Below are positions 1-7,825 of a stretch of DNA of 64,000 bases, one piece after another. The first letter of the stretch is position 1, and each line of letters opens with the position of its first letter. Both the position numbers and the translations under genes were made by a program. Source of the DNA: Brevundimonas fluminis (lineage in GTDB: Bacteria > Pseudomonadota > Alphaproteobacteria > Caulobacterales > Caulobacteraceae); assembly GCF_003934285.1 (NCBI RefSeq), contig NZ_RQWJ01000002.1, positions 682,001 through 746,000 on the forward strand, read 5' to 3'. A model generated the notes under the pieces. That model saw only the letters and a list, made by a program, of their open reading frames with translations. It was not told the DNA's origin and made no database searches.

Positions 1-1
1 G

Positions 2-166
2 GTCGTCGTCGGCGGGGTGATCCCGCCCGCCGACGTCCAGCCGCTGCTCGACGCGGGCGTGGCCGCCGTCTATCCGCCCGGCTCGGTCGTCGCCGAAACG
101 GCCATCGACCTGATCGAAAAGCTGAACCGGCGCCTGGGCTACGCCCAGCCGAAGCCGGGCGGCTGA
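2..166 (+). CDS. scpA: Methylmalonyl-CoA mutase, C-terminal end (partial)
   Basis: Only the last 54 codons are present; the gene begins upstream of the window. The tail begins VVVGGVIPP and continues through a DAGVAAVY stretch and a PPGSVV segment. That is the end of the B12-binding Rossmann-like domain of methylmalonyl-CoA mutase, which interconverts (R)-methylmalonyl-CoA and succinyl-CoA in propionyl-CoA catabolism. The glycine-rich VGGVIPP turn lies near the cobalamin nucleotide tail in this family. The gene is convergent with the lipoprotein gene that follows, 4 bp away. Other mutases such as ethylmalonyl- or isobutyryl-CoA mutase share this domain, so the substrate is inferred. Confidence 0.8.
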   Translation, partial: VVVGGVIPPADVQPLLDAGVAAVYPPGSVVAETAIDLIEKLNRRLGYAQPKPGG

Positions 167-170
167 CGCG

Positions 171-584
171 TCAGGGGCGCAGCCGGGGCTCCAGCGCCGC
201 GATCTCGCCCTCCGTCAGGCGGCGCTCGACGCGCGCCCGGCAGCGCGTGTCGTTCTCGCCCTGGAGTCCGGGGCCCGAGACGGCGATTTCGACGGAGTCG
301 CCGACGCAGGCCCGTCCTCCGCCCGGACCGGCCGTCAGCGCGATGCTGCGGGCCGAGGACATTCCGCGGCAGAAGCCGCTGTTCAGTTCATAAACCTGCC
401 CCCGTCCGGCCCGGACGTAGACCTGGGCGTCGCTGGCGGCGCGAAAGTTGCGGACTGTGTCCGGGATGAAGCAGGCGCGTTCGCCTCGTCCCCCGTCCAC
501 GGTGGCGGGCGGCACGTCGCCCGCCGCGCACGCCGAGAGGGCGAATCCGGCGATCGGCAGAAGGGCGGGGAGCAGGCGTTTCAT
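171..584 (-). CDS. DUF6491 family lipoprotein (copy 1)
   Basis: A 137-residue predicted lipoprotein. A short signal peptide ends in lipobox LSAC (Cys19). The mature part has a CFIPDTVRNFR motif near residues 38-48, a YVRAGRGQVYEL strand and a C-terminal LTEGEIAALEPRLRP tail. I recognise this as the DUF6491 family common in Caulobacterales, whose function is unknown. The start is the ATG at 584, which has GAGG seven bases upstream; longer in-frame starts have no signal peptide. It follows a second DUF6491 gene by 8 bp and mnmC further upstream, probably one transcript. Four or more cysteines may form periplasmic disulfides. Confidence 0.75.
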   Translation of the reverse strand: MKRLLPALLPIAGFALSACAAGDVPPATVDGGRGERACFIPDTVRNFRAASDAQVYVRAGRGQVYELNSGFCRGMSSARSIALTAGPGGGRACVGDSVEIAVSGPGLQGENDTRCRARVERRLTEGEIAALEPRLRP

Positions 585-592
585 TGACGGCC

Positions 593-1003
593 TCACGGAC
601 GTTGGTGGCTGGGCAGGGCGGCGATCTCTTCGGCGGTCAGCACGCGCATCACGCGGGCGCGGCAGACGTCGGTGGACGAGGACGCGCCGGGCGTGGCGAT
701 GCGCAGGGAGTCCGACGTGCACAGGCGCCCCCCGCCGATTCCGCCGGCGTCCGGCAGGAAGGCGAGCCGCTGCGCGAAGTCCAGGTTGTTGCAGCCGTAG
801 GCTTCGATCTCGAACACGTCGCCGCTTGCGGCGCGCACGAACACCTGACCCGTCCGGCCCTGACGGAAATTGCGGACCTGGTCGCTGCTGAAGCAGCGGG
901 TCTCGGCCCGGGGCGAGCCGTCTTCGGTCATTCCGTCCGTCGTCGGCGCGCAGGCCGATGCCGAGACGGCGGCGGCCGTGGCCGCGATGAGCAGGATGCG
1001 CAT
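593..1003 (-). CDS. DUF6491 family lipoprotein (copy 2)
   Basis: A 136-residue predicted lipoprotein with lipobox SASAC (Cys18), paralogous to the next gene downstream. Both carry the pattern C-F-x3-x-V-R-N-F-R (here residues 37-47), then a QVFVRA strand, a central cysteine and a tail ending in LTxxEIAALxxxxRP. The start is ATG 1003, the only one that yields a signal peptide. It lies 25 bp after mnmC and 8 bp before the sister gene, so all three are probably co-transcribed. Function unknown. Confidence 0.75.
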   Translation of the reverse strand: MRILLIAATAAAVSASACAPTTDGMTEDGSPRAETRCFSSDQVRNFRQGRTGQVFVRAASGDVFEIEAYGCNNLDFAQRLAFLPDAGGIGGGRLCTSDSLRIATPGASSSTDVCRARVMRVLTAEEIAALPSHQRP

Positions 1004-1028
1004 GATCTGTTCCTCCGCCTTCCTCGCC

Positions 1029-2822
1029 TTAACGATCCTTGCGATCACGCCGTTCCGCAAGCCGGACCGGCGACACGCGCGTGGCCAGTCGCGCGGGAAG
1101 GGGGGAGGGCGCGCCGACCGCCAGGGCGGCGACGTGCTCGCCCAGCAGAGGGGCCAGGGCGAAGCCGCGTGAGCCCAGGCCCCCCAGCACGAAGACGCGG
1201 TCACCCAGCGCGCCTGCGACGGGCAGGCGGTCGGGCGTGGTCGCGCGGATCGCCGCTCGCGCGTGCCGGATCGTCGTGCGGCCGACCTGAGCGGCGAGGT
1301 GCGGCAGGCGCGCGGCGAGGGCGTCCAGATTGCGCTTGGTGTCCGCCGGGTCGACGCCGACGTCGGTGCGATCCCGATCGTGCGTCGCGCCGAACAGGAG
1401 GCCGTCGACCGTGGGCGCGACGTAGCCGCCCCACGCGGCGACGGGGCCGCCTGGTCCCTCGATCCATTCCGCCTGTCCGCGCACGGGACGCAGTCCCAGC
1501 TCCGGCGCCAGGGCGTCCAGGCCCCATCCCGCGGACAGAACGACGGCGTCGGCCTCCAGGGTCGCGCCGTCGTCGCTCCTGATGAGGACGCCCCGACCCT
1601 GAGTCTCCACAGCGATCGCGCGCAAGCGTGCGAGCTCGACGCCGGCGGCCCACGCCTCCAGCACCATGGGCGGGCGGACGACCATCGCCCGAGCCATGAG
1701 CAGTCCCCCGTCCGCCCGGGGTCCGCCCAGCCGGCGGGCCGTCTCATCCGCAGACAGCCGGGTCATCGCGCCCGCGGGCCAGAGGTCCTGCACCGCGACC
1801 TTGTCGTAGCGCGCGCCGTCCCGGGCCGTCTGCTCGAGCTGGATCACGCCCCGCGCCAGAACCGCGCCGTCGACGGCGTCGTAAAGGTCACCCGCGCGCG
1901 CGAGGGACTGGGCGAACAGGGCGGCGATGTCGCGGTCGCCGACGTCGAGCCGCGGCGTGACCAGGGCGGCCGGGAAACCCGACGCGCCGGCGCCCGGCGC
2001 CTCCGCCTCGATCAGGATCGGCTCGGCGCCCAGTTCGAGGAGCGCGCGCGCCGTGGCGAGGCCGGCGACGCCGCCGCCGACGACCGCGACGCGCCGCTTG
2101 GGCGATGTTGGGGCGATCGTTCCCGCCGCCCGCGCCTCCAGCCGTTCGCGCTTGCGGCCATGGCCGGGGCGCTTGTCGACCGTGAAGCCGCGGTCCTGAA
2201 GGCCGCGCCGCACCGCGCCGGCGACGGTGAAGGTCGCCGCCGCCGCGCCGGGGGCCGAGCGGGCCGCGACGAGGTCGAGCACGGCGTGGCTCCACATCTC
2301 CGGATTGGCGGCGGGGGCGAAGCCGTCGAGAAACCAGGCGTCGGCGCGACCGCTCCAGTCCATGAGGGCGCCTTCGACGGGCGCCACCGCCAGATCGAGG
2401 GTCACGCCCCAGTCGCGCGGCAGGAGAAGCCGGTGGAAGCCCGGCGTCCCGGAAGGCCAGGCGGCGATCAGCGCGGCCGTGACGTCCGCCAGTTCGGGCC
2501 AGGCGGAAAGCGCCCTGCCGGCCTCCTCGCGCGACAGAGGGAAGGCCTCGACGGAGAAGACGTGCAGGCGACCGCCTGCCGGTCGCGTCCGGAGCCAGAG
2601 GTCGATCAGGGCGGCGACGTTGAGCCCCGTCCCGAAGCCCAGCTCGGCCACGGTGAACCGGTCGCGGCCGGCCCATCCGTCCGGCAGGCCGCAGCCCGAC
2701 AGGAAGACCGCCCGGCTCTCGGCCAGCCCATCCTCGCGGGAAAAGTAGACGTCGCCGAAACGGCCGGAGACCGGCGCGCCGTCTTCGGTCCAGTCCAGTC
2801 GGGGGGAGCGGTCTTCGGTCAT
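1029..2822 (-). CDS. mnmC: Bifunctional tRNA cmnm5U/mnm5U biosynthesis protein MnmC
   Basis: A 597-residue fusion completing the xm5s2U modification at tRNA wobble position 34. The N-terminal SAM-dependent methyltransferase half (MnmD-like) shows ELGFGTGLN at residues 60-68 and the signature WFLDGFAPAxNPEMW around 163-177. Its Asp-Gly-Phe is the family's catalytic stretch. The C-terminal FAD-dependent oxidoreductase half begins at about 242 with the dinucleotide motif VAVVGGGVAGLATA (246-259) and removes the carboxymethyl group of cmnm5U. Both halves are intact, so both activities are expected. The family is usually 600-680 residues. A minus-strand terminator lies just upstream, so it likely has its own promoter and leads the DUF6491 pair. 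Confidence 0.93.
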   Translation of the reverse strand: MTEDRSPRLDWTEDGAPVSGRFGDVYFSREDGLAESRAVFLSGCGLPDGWAGRDRFTVAELGFGTGLNVAALIDLWLRTRPAGGRLHVFSVEAFPLSREEAGRALSAWPELADVTAALIAAWPSGTPGFHRLLLPRDWGVTLDLAVAPVEGALMDWSGRADAWFLDGFAPAANPEMWSHAVLDLVAARSAPGAAAATFTVAGAVRRGLQDRGFTVDKRPGHGRKRERLEARAAGTIAPTSPKRRVAVVGGGVAGLATARALLELGAEPILIEAEAPGAGASGFPAALVTPRLDVGDRDIAALFAQSLARAGDLYDAVDGAVLARGVIQLEQTARDGARYDKVAVQDLWPAGAMTRLSADETARRLGGPRADGGLLMARAMVVRPPMVLEAWAAGVELARLRAIAVETQGRGVLIRSDDGATLEADAVVLSAGWGLDALAPELGLRPVRGQAEWIEGPGGPVAAWGGYVAPTVDGLLFGATHDRDRTDVGVDPADTKRNLDALAARLPHLAAQVGRTTIRHARAAIRATTPDRLPVAGALGDRVFVLGGLGSRGFALAPLLGEHVAALAVGAPSPLPARLATRVSPVRLAERRDRKDR

Positions 2823-2863
2823 CGCGCTCGCGGTGCCACCACGAGCGCCTTTCGCGCAACGAA

Positions 2864-2898
2864 AAAGGGCCGCCCCGTGAGGAGCGGCCCTTTCCGTC
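2864..2898 (-). terminator. Rho-independent terminator
   Basis: A perfect 10-bp stem (2864-2873 with 2884-2893) has a 10-nt loop. Read on the minus strand it is followed directly by a T tract. It sits downstream of the Ala-rich lipoprotein gene (2927-3190) and upstream of mnmC, so it separates the two transcription units. Confidence 0.8.
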
Positions 2899-2926
2899 AG
2901 AGGCCCGAAGGCCTCTTCAGCTCAAC

Positions 2927-3190
2927 TTAGTGAGCGGCAGCCGGGGCTTCGGCAGCGGCCGGAGCGGCAGCGGCGTCGGCGGCCGGAGCCGTCGCGGCGT
3001 CGGCAGCGGCGGTTTCGGCGGTCGCGGCGGCGGCGCCGGCTTCGGCGGCGGCGGTTTCGGCCGTGGCGGCGGCTTCGGTGGCTTCGCCGGCGGCGGCTTC
3101 GGCTTCAGCGGCCTTGTCCTCGGCGGCGGGCTGGCAGGCGGCCAGGGCCAGGGCGGCGGCCGAAGCGGCGATCAGGGCAACGATGCGCAT
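2927..3190 (-). CDS. Small alanine-rich low-complexity lipoprotein
   Basis: An 87-residue protein with signal peptide and lipobox LAAC (Cys19). After the cysteine it is built almost entirely from Ala, Glu, Thr, Asp, Gly and Pro, with repeating AETAAAEA / AETAAADA blocks and ending AAAH. The acidic, helix-favouring repeats resemble small periplasmic spacer lipoproteins, but no family is recognised. A good terminator follows and the signal peptide is clear, which supports a real gene. A coiled-coil or Lpp-like spacer role is speculation. Confidence 0.6.
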   Translation of the reverse strand: MRIVALIAASAAALALAACQPAAEDKAAEAEAAAGEATEAAATAETAAAEAGAAAATAETAAADAATAPAADAAAAPAAAEAPAAAH

Positions 3191-3315
3191 TTTGAAATTC
3201 CTTAAGGAGGATCACGGGGTCATGAATCCCCGCACCCCTGCAATAACGGAATCGTGAGCCCCCCCGCAAGCGAATTCTCACGGGTTCGTGATCCGTGGGA
3301 AGTCGCCTGCCGACG

Positions 3316-3588
3316 TCAGCGCGGCGGCGTCGGGGCGGAGGCGCTCGGCTCGACCGGCAGGACCGGCGGCGGGTCGCCCGGCCCCGGGTTGATCTGCGGA
3401 GGCGGCGTGCCGTCCTCCGGGGGCGGCGCCGGCTCCGGCTGCAGGGCGCCCGGCGGGGTCGGCTCGGGCGGGGCGGCGCCCGGTTCCGCGCCCTGCGGGA
3501 CCGAAGCCCGGTCTTCCGCCGGTTGCCCGCAGGCGGACACGCCCGCGGTTGCGGCGGCCGCCAGGGCGATCAGAAGGGTCCTTCGCAT
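3316..3588 (-). CDS. Small proline-rich lipoprotein
   Basis: A 90-residue protein with signal peptide and lipobox VSAC (Cys20), then a mature chain rich in Pro, Glu and Gly (PPPEDGTPPP, PVLPVEPSA). It has no recognisable fold and is probably a disordered periplasmic or outer-membrane-anchored protein. It starts 3 bp after the stop of the Ser/Gly-rich lipoprotein upstream, so the two are likely co-transcribed. Function unknown. Confidence 0.6.
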   Translation of the reverse strand: MRRTLLIALAAAATAGVSACGQPAEDRASVPQGAEPGAAPPEPTPPGALQPEPAPPPEDGTPPPQINPGPGDPPPVLPVEPSASAPTPPR

Positions 3589-3591
3589 CGC

Positions 3592-4002
3592 TCAGTTCTT
3601 CTTGTCGAGTTGAGGATTGGTGGGCGAATAGGCGTACGGCATGACCTGGCCCGTCTGGGTGCCGGCGGCCGCCTGGGTCTCGCGCGTGTTGCGCGAGGGC
3701 GCATCGGCGGGGATGGAACTGTCGACCTGGCCGGTGACGGCGACGGAGCCGGACGTGCCCGAGGTCGAACCGGCCGTGCCGCCGGTCGAGGTGGAACCCG
3801 AGCCGCCCGAAGACGCGCCCGACGCGCCGGACGTCGCGGCCGAAGATTCGGTCGAGCCGGAGGCCATGTCGCCCGTGGCCGTCGTGGACTCGGCGTCCAT
3901 GGCGGCCTCGTCGACGGCGGGTTCTTCGGCCGGACGGTTGCAGGCGGAAAGGCTCAGGGCGGCGGCGCCGGCGGCGGCCAGCATCAGGGTGCGAGACGTC
4001 AT
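3592..4002 (-). CDS. Ser/Thr/Gly-rich lipoprotein
   Basis: A 136-residue predicted lipoprotein with a lipobox around LSLSAC (Cys21). The central region (about residues 40-90) is nearly all Ser, Thr, Gly and Ala, followed by a more ordinary C-terminus with MPYAYSPTNPQLDKKN. The start at 4002 gives a clean signal peptide. It is first of a probable two-gene unit with the Pro-rich lipoprotein. No known domain; the Ser/Thr-rich linker suggests a flexible envelope protein. Confidence 0.6.
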   Translation of the reverse strand: MTSRTLMLAAAGAAALSLSACNRPAEEPAVDEAAMDAESTTATGDMASGSTESSAATSGASGASSGGSGSTSTGGTAGSTSGTSGSVAVTGQVDSSIPADAPSRNTRETQAAAGTQTGQVMPYAYSPTNPQLDKKN

Positions 4003-4093
4003 GGAAACTCTCCCGTTCAGTCCGGCGCGGCGCCGGGACCTGCAGGAGATAACCCCGGTCGTCCGATGACGGTTCCGTGACCGCCCGTGATCG

Positions 4094-4963
4094 TCAGGCC
4101 TCGGTCGGAGCGTTCGACAGCGTCTCTTCCATCTCGGCGAAGCTGGGCTGGGCGCCGGAAGGAATGTCGCCGCGGCCGATCTCGCAGGAGATCTGGGCGG
4201 CGTTGCCGTGCAGGTGGGCCACCAGCACCGACTGGATGATCTTGTAGAAGGCGCCGTCGCCGTCGACGATCTCTTTCAGGCGGCTGGCCATCGGCCCGAC
4301 CAGTCCATACGCCAGGAACACGCCAAGGAAGGTGCCGACCAGGGCGCCGCCGATCATGCCGCCCAGCACCTCCGGCGGCTCGGTGATCGAGCCCATGGTC
4401 TTGATGACCCCCAGCACGGCGGCCACGATGCCCAGCGCGGGAAGGCCGTCGGCCATGGTCTGCAGGGCGTGGGCGCCGGCGAGGCCCTCGTGGTGGTGCT
4501 TCTCCAGCTGCTTCTCCATGGCGTCCTCGATCTGGTGCGGATCCTCGAGGTTCATGGTCATCATGCGCAGGGTGTCGCAGATGAAGTCCGTGGCGAAGTG
4601 GTCCTTCAGGATCTTCGGGTACTTCTGGAAGATCGTGGACTCCGCCGGCTTCTCGATGTGGCTTTCCAGGGCGATCACGCCCTTGGACTTCATCGTCTTG
4701 GTCAGCTGGAACAGCAGCGAGAGCAGATCCTTGTAGTCTTGCCGCTTCCACTTGGGCCCGGCGAACACCTTGGCGAACCCGCCCAGCGTCGCCTTGATCG
4801 TGCCGACCGAGTTGCCGATGAGAAAGGCCGCGACGCCCGCGCCCAGAATGGCCATCAGCTCATAGGGCAGGGAGTGGAGGATCACCTCCATCTTGCCGCC
4901 GGCCAGGATGTAGCTGCCGAACACCATGCCGAACAGCAGGACGATGCCGATGATCTGGAACAT
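4094..4963 (-). CDS. motA: Flagellar motor stator protein MotA
   Basis: A 289-residue inner-membrane stator subunit of the proton-driven flagellar motor; with MotB it forms the ion channel that powers rotation. Four hydrophobic segments are visible: two near the N-terminus (IIGIVLLFGMVFGSYI, LMAILGAGVAAFLIG) and two at about 180-235. Key family sequences are present: MADGLPALGIVAAVLGVI, carrying the conserved proline of helix 3, and GTFLGVFLAYGLVGP, carrying the second conserved proline. A large charged cytoplasmic loop lies between helices 2 and 3. motB is not adjacent, as in Caulobacter. No flagellar genes are nearby. Confidence 0.95.
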   Translation of the reverse strand: MFQIIGIVLLFGMVFGSYILAGGKMEVILHSLPYELMAILGAGVAAFLIGNSVGTIKATLGGFAKVFAGPKWKRQDYKDLLSLLFQLTKTMKSKGVIALESHIEKPAESTIFQKYPKILKDHFATDFICDTLRMMTMNLEDPHQIEDAMEKQLEKHHHEGLAGAHALQTMADGLPALGIVAAVLGVIKTMGSITEPPEVLGGMIGGALVGTFLGVFLAYGLVGPMASRLKEIVDGDGAFYKIIQSVLVAHLHGNAAQISCEIGRGDIPSGAQPSFAEMEETLSNAPTEA

Positions 4964-5047
4964 GGGCGCGGAAAAGCCTTCGGCCGGGAGAGGGACGTCC
5001 GGCGAACATTGGCCCGTTAATGCTTAATCCGGAGTTGCCGGAGGCGC

Positions 5048-6847
5048 TTACAGCCGCGTCTCGCCCGTCAGGATCGCTTCCCGCGCCTTGGCCGACAGCT
5101 TCGTGTAGCCGTTCTTGCCGCCCTTGACCCAGACGCCGCCGGGGACGCGGTCGGGGTCGAAGCCGTCGGCGACGAGATCGGACTTGCGGTACTTGAAGGT
5201 GCCGGTGGTGTCGGCGGCCTTCAGTTGGCGCACGAAGCAGGGCCGGGCGTAGGTCGGCAGCTCGCGGTCCACCCATTCGGCGAAGGCGGCGGGCTCGAAC
5301 TTGCCGTCGGTGACCAGGGCGACCATGCCGGCCTTGCCCTCCTGACCCGGCACGGGGACGCCGTAGGCCACGACTTCCTTCACCCCTGGCGCGTCGGCCA
5401 GACGTTGCTCGACCTCGGCCGTCGAGACGTTCTCGCCCTTCCAGCGGAAGGTGTCGCCGATGCGGTCGACGAAGTAGAAATAGCCCTGACGGTCCTGGCG
5501 CATCAGGTCGCCGGTGCGGAACCAGCGGTCGCCCTTTTTGAAGACGTCGGTGAGAACCTTTTTCTGGCTGGCGGCCTTGTCGGCGTAGCCGGAGAAGTCG
5601 TGCCGGTTGTCGTCGGCGATCAGGCCGATCGCCTCGCCGATCTCGCCCGGGCGGGCCAGACGGCAAAGGCCGTCGGAGCCGCGCACAGGCAGTTCGGTGT
5701 CGAGGTCGAACTCGACCAGGCGGATGTTGATCTGCTTCTTCAGGAAGCCCGGGACGCGGCCGATCGCGCCCATCTTGCCGTCGAAGTTGAAGACCGAGAC
5801 GTTGCCCTCGGTCGAGCCGTAGAACTCCAGCACCCTGGGGATGTTGAAGCGCGGCTGGAACTCTTCCCAGACGTCCGGACGCATGCCGTTGCCGTAGGCG
5901 AGGCGCAGCTTGTGATCCCGCTCGCCCGGCGTCTCCGGCGCGTTGACCAGATAGCGGCACAGCTCGCCGATGTAGACGAACAGGGTCGCGCCCGAGGCCT
6001 TCACGTCCGGCCAGAAGTTCGTGCTGGAAAAGCGCTTGCGCAGCACCAGCCGCCCGCCGTTCAGCAGGGCCGGTCCCACGCCCACGAGGCCGCCGGTGGA
6101 GTGATAAAGCGGCAGGACGTTGAAGGTGACGTCCTTCTCCGTCGCCTCGGTGCAGCCGGCGAAGGCCCGCATGTAGGTGCGGGCCCGCGCATGGGTCACG
6201 CGCGCGGCCTTCGGCAGCCCGGTGGTGCCCGAGGTGTAGATGAGCAGGGCCGTCGAGCGGTTGGTCAGGCCATGGCGCAGGTTCCGCGGCGGGCGCACCG
6301 AACTGGCGCCGCGCACCGGCTTGTCCAGATCGCGCCGGTCGCTGGTCTCGTCGGCGTCGTTCAGGCCCAGCACCCACAGCATCAGATGCCGGTCGATGAA
6401 GGGGCGGGCCTCCTCGACCTGTTTCCAGCACGTCTCGTCGGCGACGACCTGGCTGGTGTTGGCGATGGCGATGCAGTGGGCCAGCGCCTGACCGGTCAGG
6501 TTGGTGTTGATCAGGGCCGTCGTCACGCCGACCTTGGAAAATCCGACCCAGGCCGCCAGGTATTCCACCCGGTTGCACATCATCAGGGCGATCACGTCGC
6601 CCCGCTTCAGATTGCGGCCCCGCGCCCAGTGGCCGAAGCGGTTGGCCAGCTGGTCGAACTCGCGGTAGCTGACGGCGCGCCGCTCGTCCTCGACGGCGAT
6701 CCGGTCGCCGAATTTGTCGACCGCTTCCTCGACGTCGTCGCAGACCAGGTCGAGGCTGTCGAGCGACACGGGCTTGATGCGCTTCAGCAGGCGGCTGAGC
6801 CCCTTCGCGAACCGCACGTCGCGTCGGATGTCGGCGATCAGGCCCAT
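5048..6847 (-). CDS. Long-/very-long-chain acyl-CoA synthetase (FATP/ACSVL-like)
   Basis: A 599-residue member of the ANL adenylate-forming superfamily that activates fatty acids to acyl-CoA through an acyl-AMP intermediate. The P-loop motif YTSGTTGLPK is at about 204-213. Further down are the EFYGSTEGN motif of the long- and very-long-chain branch, the GDRWFRTGDLM aspartate motif and a C-terminal GTFKYRK segment with the expected lysine. The start is ATG 6847, preceded by GAGGG about 10 bases upstream; an ATG eight codons earlier lacks a ribosome-binding site. The likely role is fatty acid uptake and beta-oxidation; chain length is not readable. Confidence 0.85.
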   Translation of the reverse strand: MGLIADIRRDVRFAKGLSRLLKRIKPVSLDSLDLVCDDVEEAVDKFGDRIAVEDERRAVSYREFDQLANRFGHWARGRNLKRGDVIALMMCNRVEYLAAWVGFSKVGVTTALINTNLTGQALAHCIAIANTSQVVADETCWKQVEEARPFIDRHLMLWVLGLNDADETSDRRDLDKPVRGASSVRPPRNLRHGLTNRSTALLIYTSGTTGLPKAARVTHARARTYMRAFAGCTEATEKDVTFNVLPLYHSTGGLVGVGPALLNGGRLVLRKRFSSTNFWPDVKASGATLFVYIGELCRYLVNAPETPGERDHKLRLAYGNGMRPDVWEEFQPRFNIPRVLEFYGSTEGNVSVFNFDGKMGAIGRVPGFLKKQINIRLVEFDLDTELPVRGSDGLCRLARPGEIGEAIGLIADDNRHDFSGYADKAASQKKVLTDVFKKGDRWFRTGDLMRQDRQGYFYFVDRIGDTFRWKGENVSTAEVEQRLADAPGVKEVVAYGVPVPGQEGKAGMVALVTDGKFEPAAFAEWVDRELPTYARPCFVRQLKAADTTGTFKYRKSDLVADGFDPDRVPGGVWVKGGKNGYTKLSAKAREAILTGETRL

Positions 6848-7181
6848 CGGTCGGTGATTCCCTCGTGCCAAGGCTGCCCCTGACGTCGGTGATGACGGCG
6901 CCGTCCCCCGTGGTCAACCACCAGGGGAATGTCGATGGCGTTCGTCGCAGGCCTGTGACCCCTCCGGCACGACGCAGGGTAAACTTCGCCGTTTTTCTGC
7001 CCGACCCCGACAAGCAGTTCGCGGTTGATCGGCCACAATGCCGAAGCATTTCCAAAGAAACTGCGCAGGTTCAGCGTCGCCATAACTGTGGCACGCTCAA
7101 GGTATCTTGGCGGCTCGACTGGCGACGCCGGAACGTCCCTCCGATATCGGGGTTCAGTCAACCAACGCAAGGAGGAAGACC
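6848..7181. other. Divergent intergenic region (334 bp)
   Basis: No convincing gene lies here. It separates the acyl-CoA synthetase (minus) from the membrane-anchored Ala/Pro-rich protein (plus) and must hold both promoters. The stretch 6975-7110 is visibly more AT-rich than its surroundings. I cannot assign -35/-10 hexamers with confidence. A strong ribosome-binding site, AAGGAGG, occurs at 7169-7175 for the plus-strand gene. Confidence 0.5.
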
Positions 7182-7775
7182 ATGAGCGTCACCTATACCG
7201 ACCACGAGTATGACCGTCGCGACGACGTCGTCGAAGAGGCCTACGTCCCCGTTTACGCCCGCAAGCGCGCCGCCCGCGGCCGTGCCGGGGCCCGCGGCTT
7301 CAAGACGTGGATGATCCTCGCGCCCCTGGGCGTGCTGGTGGTCGGCGGCGCCTCCGCCGCGATGCTGATGAACGGCGGCGAGGCCGAGGTCGTCGAGGCG
7401 CCGGCAGCGTCGGCTCCGGCCTTGGCCCAGGCTCCGCTGACCGATCTGATGACTTCGACCGCCGCGAGCGACCCCGCCGCCCTGACGGCCCTTCGCCCGG
7501 CGGAGCCGGTGGCGACCGCCCCGGTGGCCGCCGCCCCGGTCGCAGCGCCCGCTCCGGTCCGTCGCGCGGCCCCGGTCCAGCGCCGCACGGCGCCCGCCGC
7601 CGCTCCGGTCGAGTCGACCGCGGCCGACGATGCGGGCGACGAGGCCACGGCCGATCTGAACCGCGCGCAGGCGACGCGGAGCGCGACCGCGCCGACCTTC
7701 GCTCCCGCCCCCGTCGCCCCGACCGCGACGCCGCCGGCTCCGACGATCCAGGTCCAGCCGTTTCCGGGCCAGTGA
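7182..7775 (+). CDS. Single-pass membrane protein with Ala/Pro-rich periplasmic tail
   Basis: A 197-residue bitopic protein. Residues 1-40 are charged and cytoplasmic (many Arg/Lys, with Tyr-rich acidic repeats). One membrane helix is at about 42-63 (MILAPLGVLVVGG). The remaining 130 residues are Ala/Pro/Val/Thr-rich and likely disordered, ending IQVQPFPGQ. The start is ATG 7182 because of the excellent AAGGAGG six bases upstream. No recognised domain; TonB-like spacer composition without a TonB C-terminal domain. A perfect 10-bp hairpin follows the stop. Role unknown, possibly an envelope scaffold. Confidence 0.7.
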   Translation: MSVTYTDHEYDRRDDVVEEAYVPVYARKRAARGRAGARGFKTWMILAPLGVLVVGGASAAMLMNGGEAEVVEAPAASAPALAQAPLTDLMTSTAASDPAALTALRPAEPVATAPVAAAPVAAPAPVRRAAPVQRRTAPAAAPVESTAADDAGDEATADLNRAQATRSATAPTFAPAPVAPTATPPAPTIQVQPFPGQ

Positions 7776-7800
7776 GCCGTTCTCCGGACTGGAGAACCCT

Positions 7801-7824
7801 GAACCCCGGCTTCGGCCGGGGTTC
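7801..7824. terminator. UUCG-loop hairpin between convergent genes
   Basis: A perfect 10-bp stem (7801-7810 with 7815-7824) is closed by a TTCG tetraloop, an exceptionally stable RNA hairpin. It sits in the 50-bp gap between two convergent genes and can serve both strands. The T tracts are short (TTC on plus, TTGAA on minus), so it may act as a stabilising or weak bidirectional terminator. Confidence 0.7.
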
Positions 7825-7825
7825 T

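Noticed and set aside
5010..5035. TTAATGCTTAA upstream of motA as a CtrA site
   Set aside because: The CtrA consensus is TTAA-N7-TTAA(C); here the half-sites are only three bases apart.
7085..7105. TGGCACG motif as a sigma-54 promoter
   Set aside because: The matching TTGC element at the right distance is missing (AGGT is found instead).
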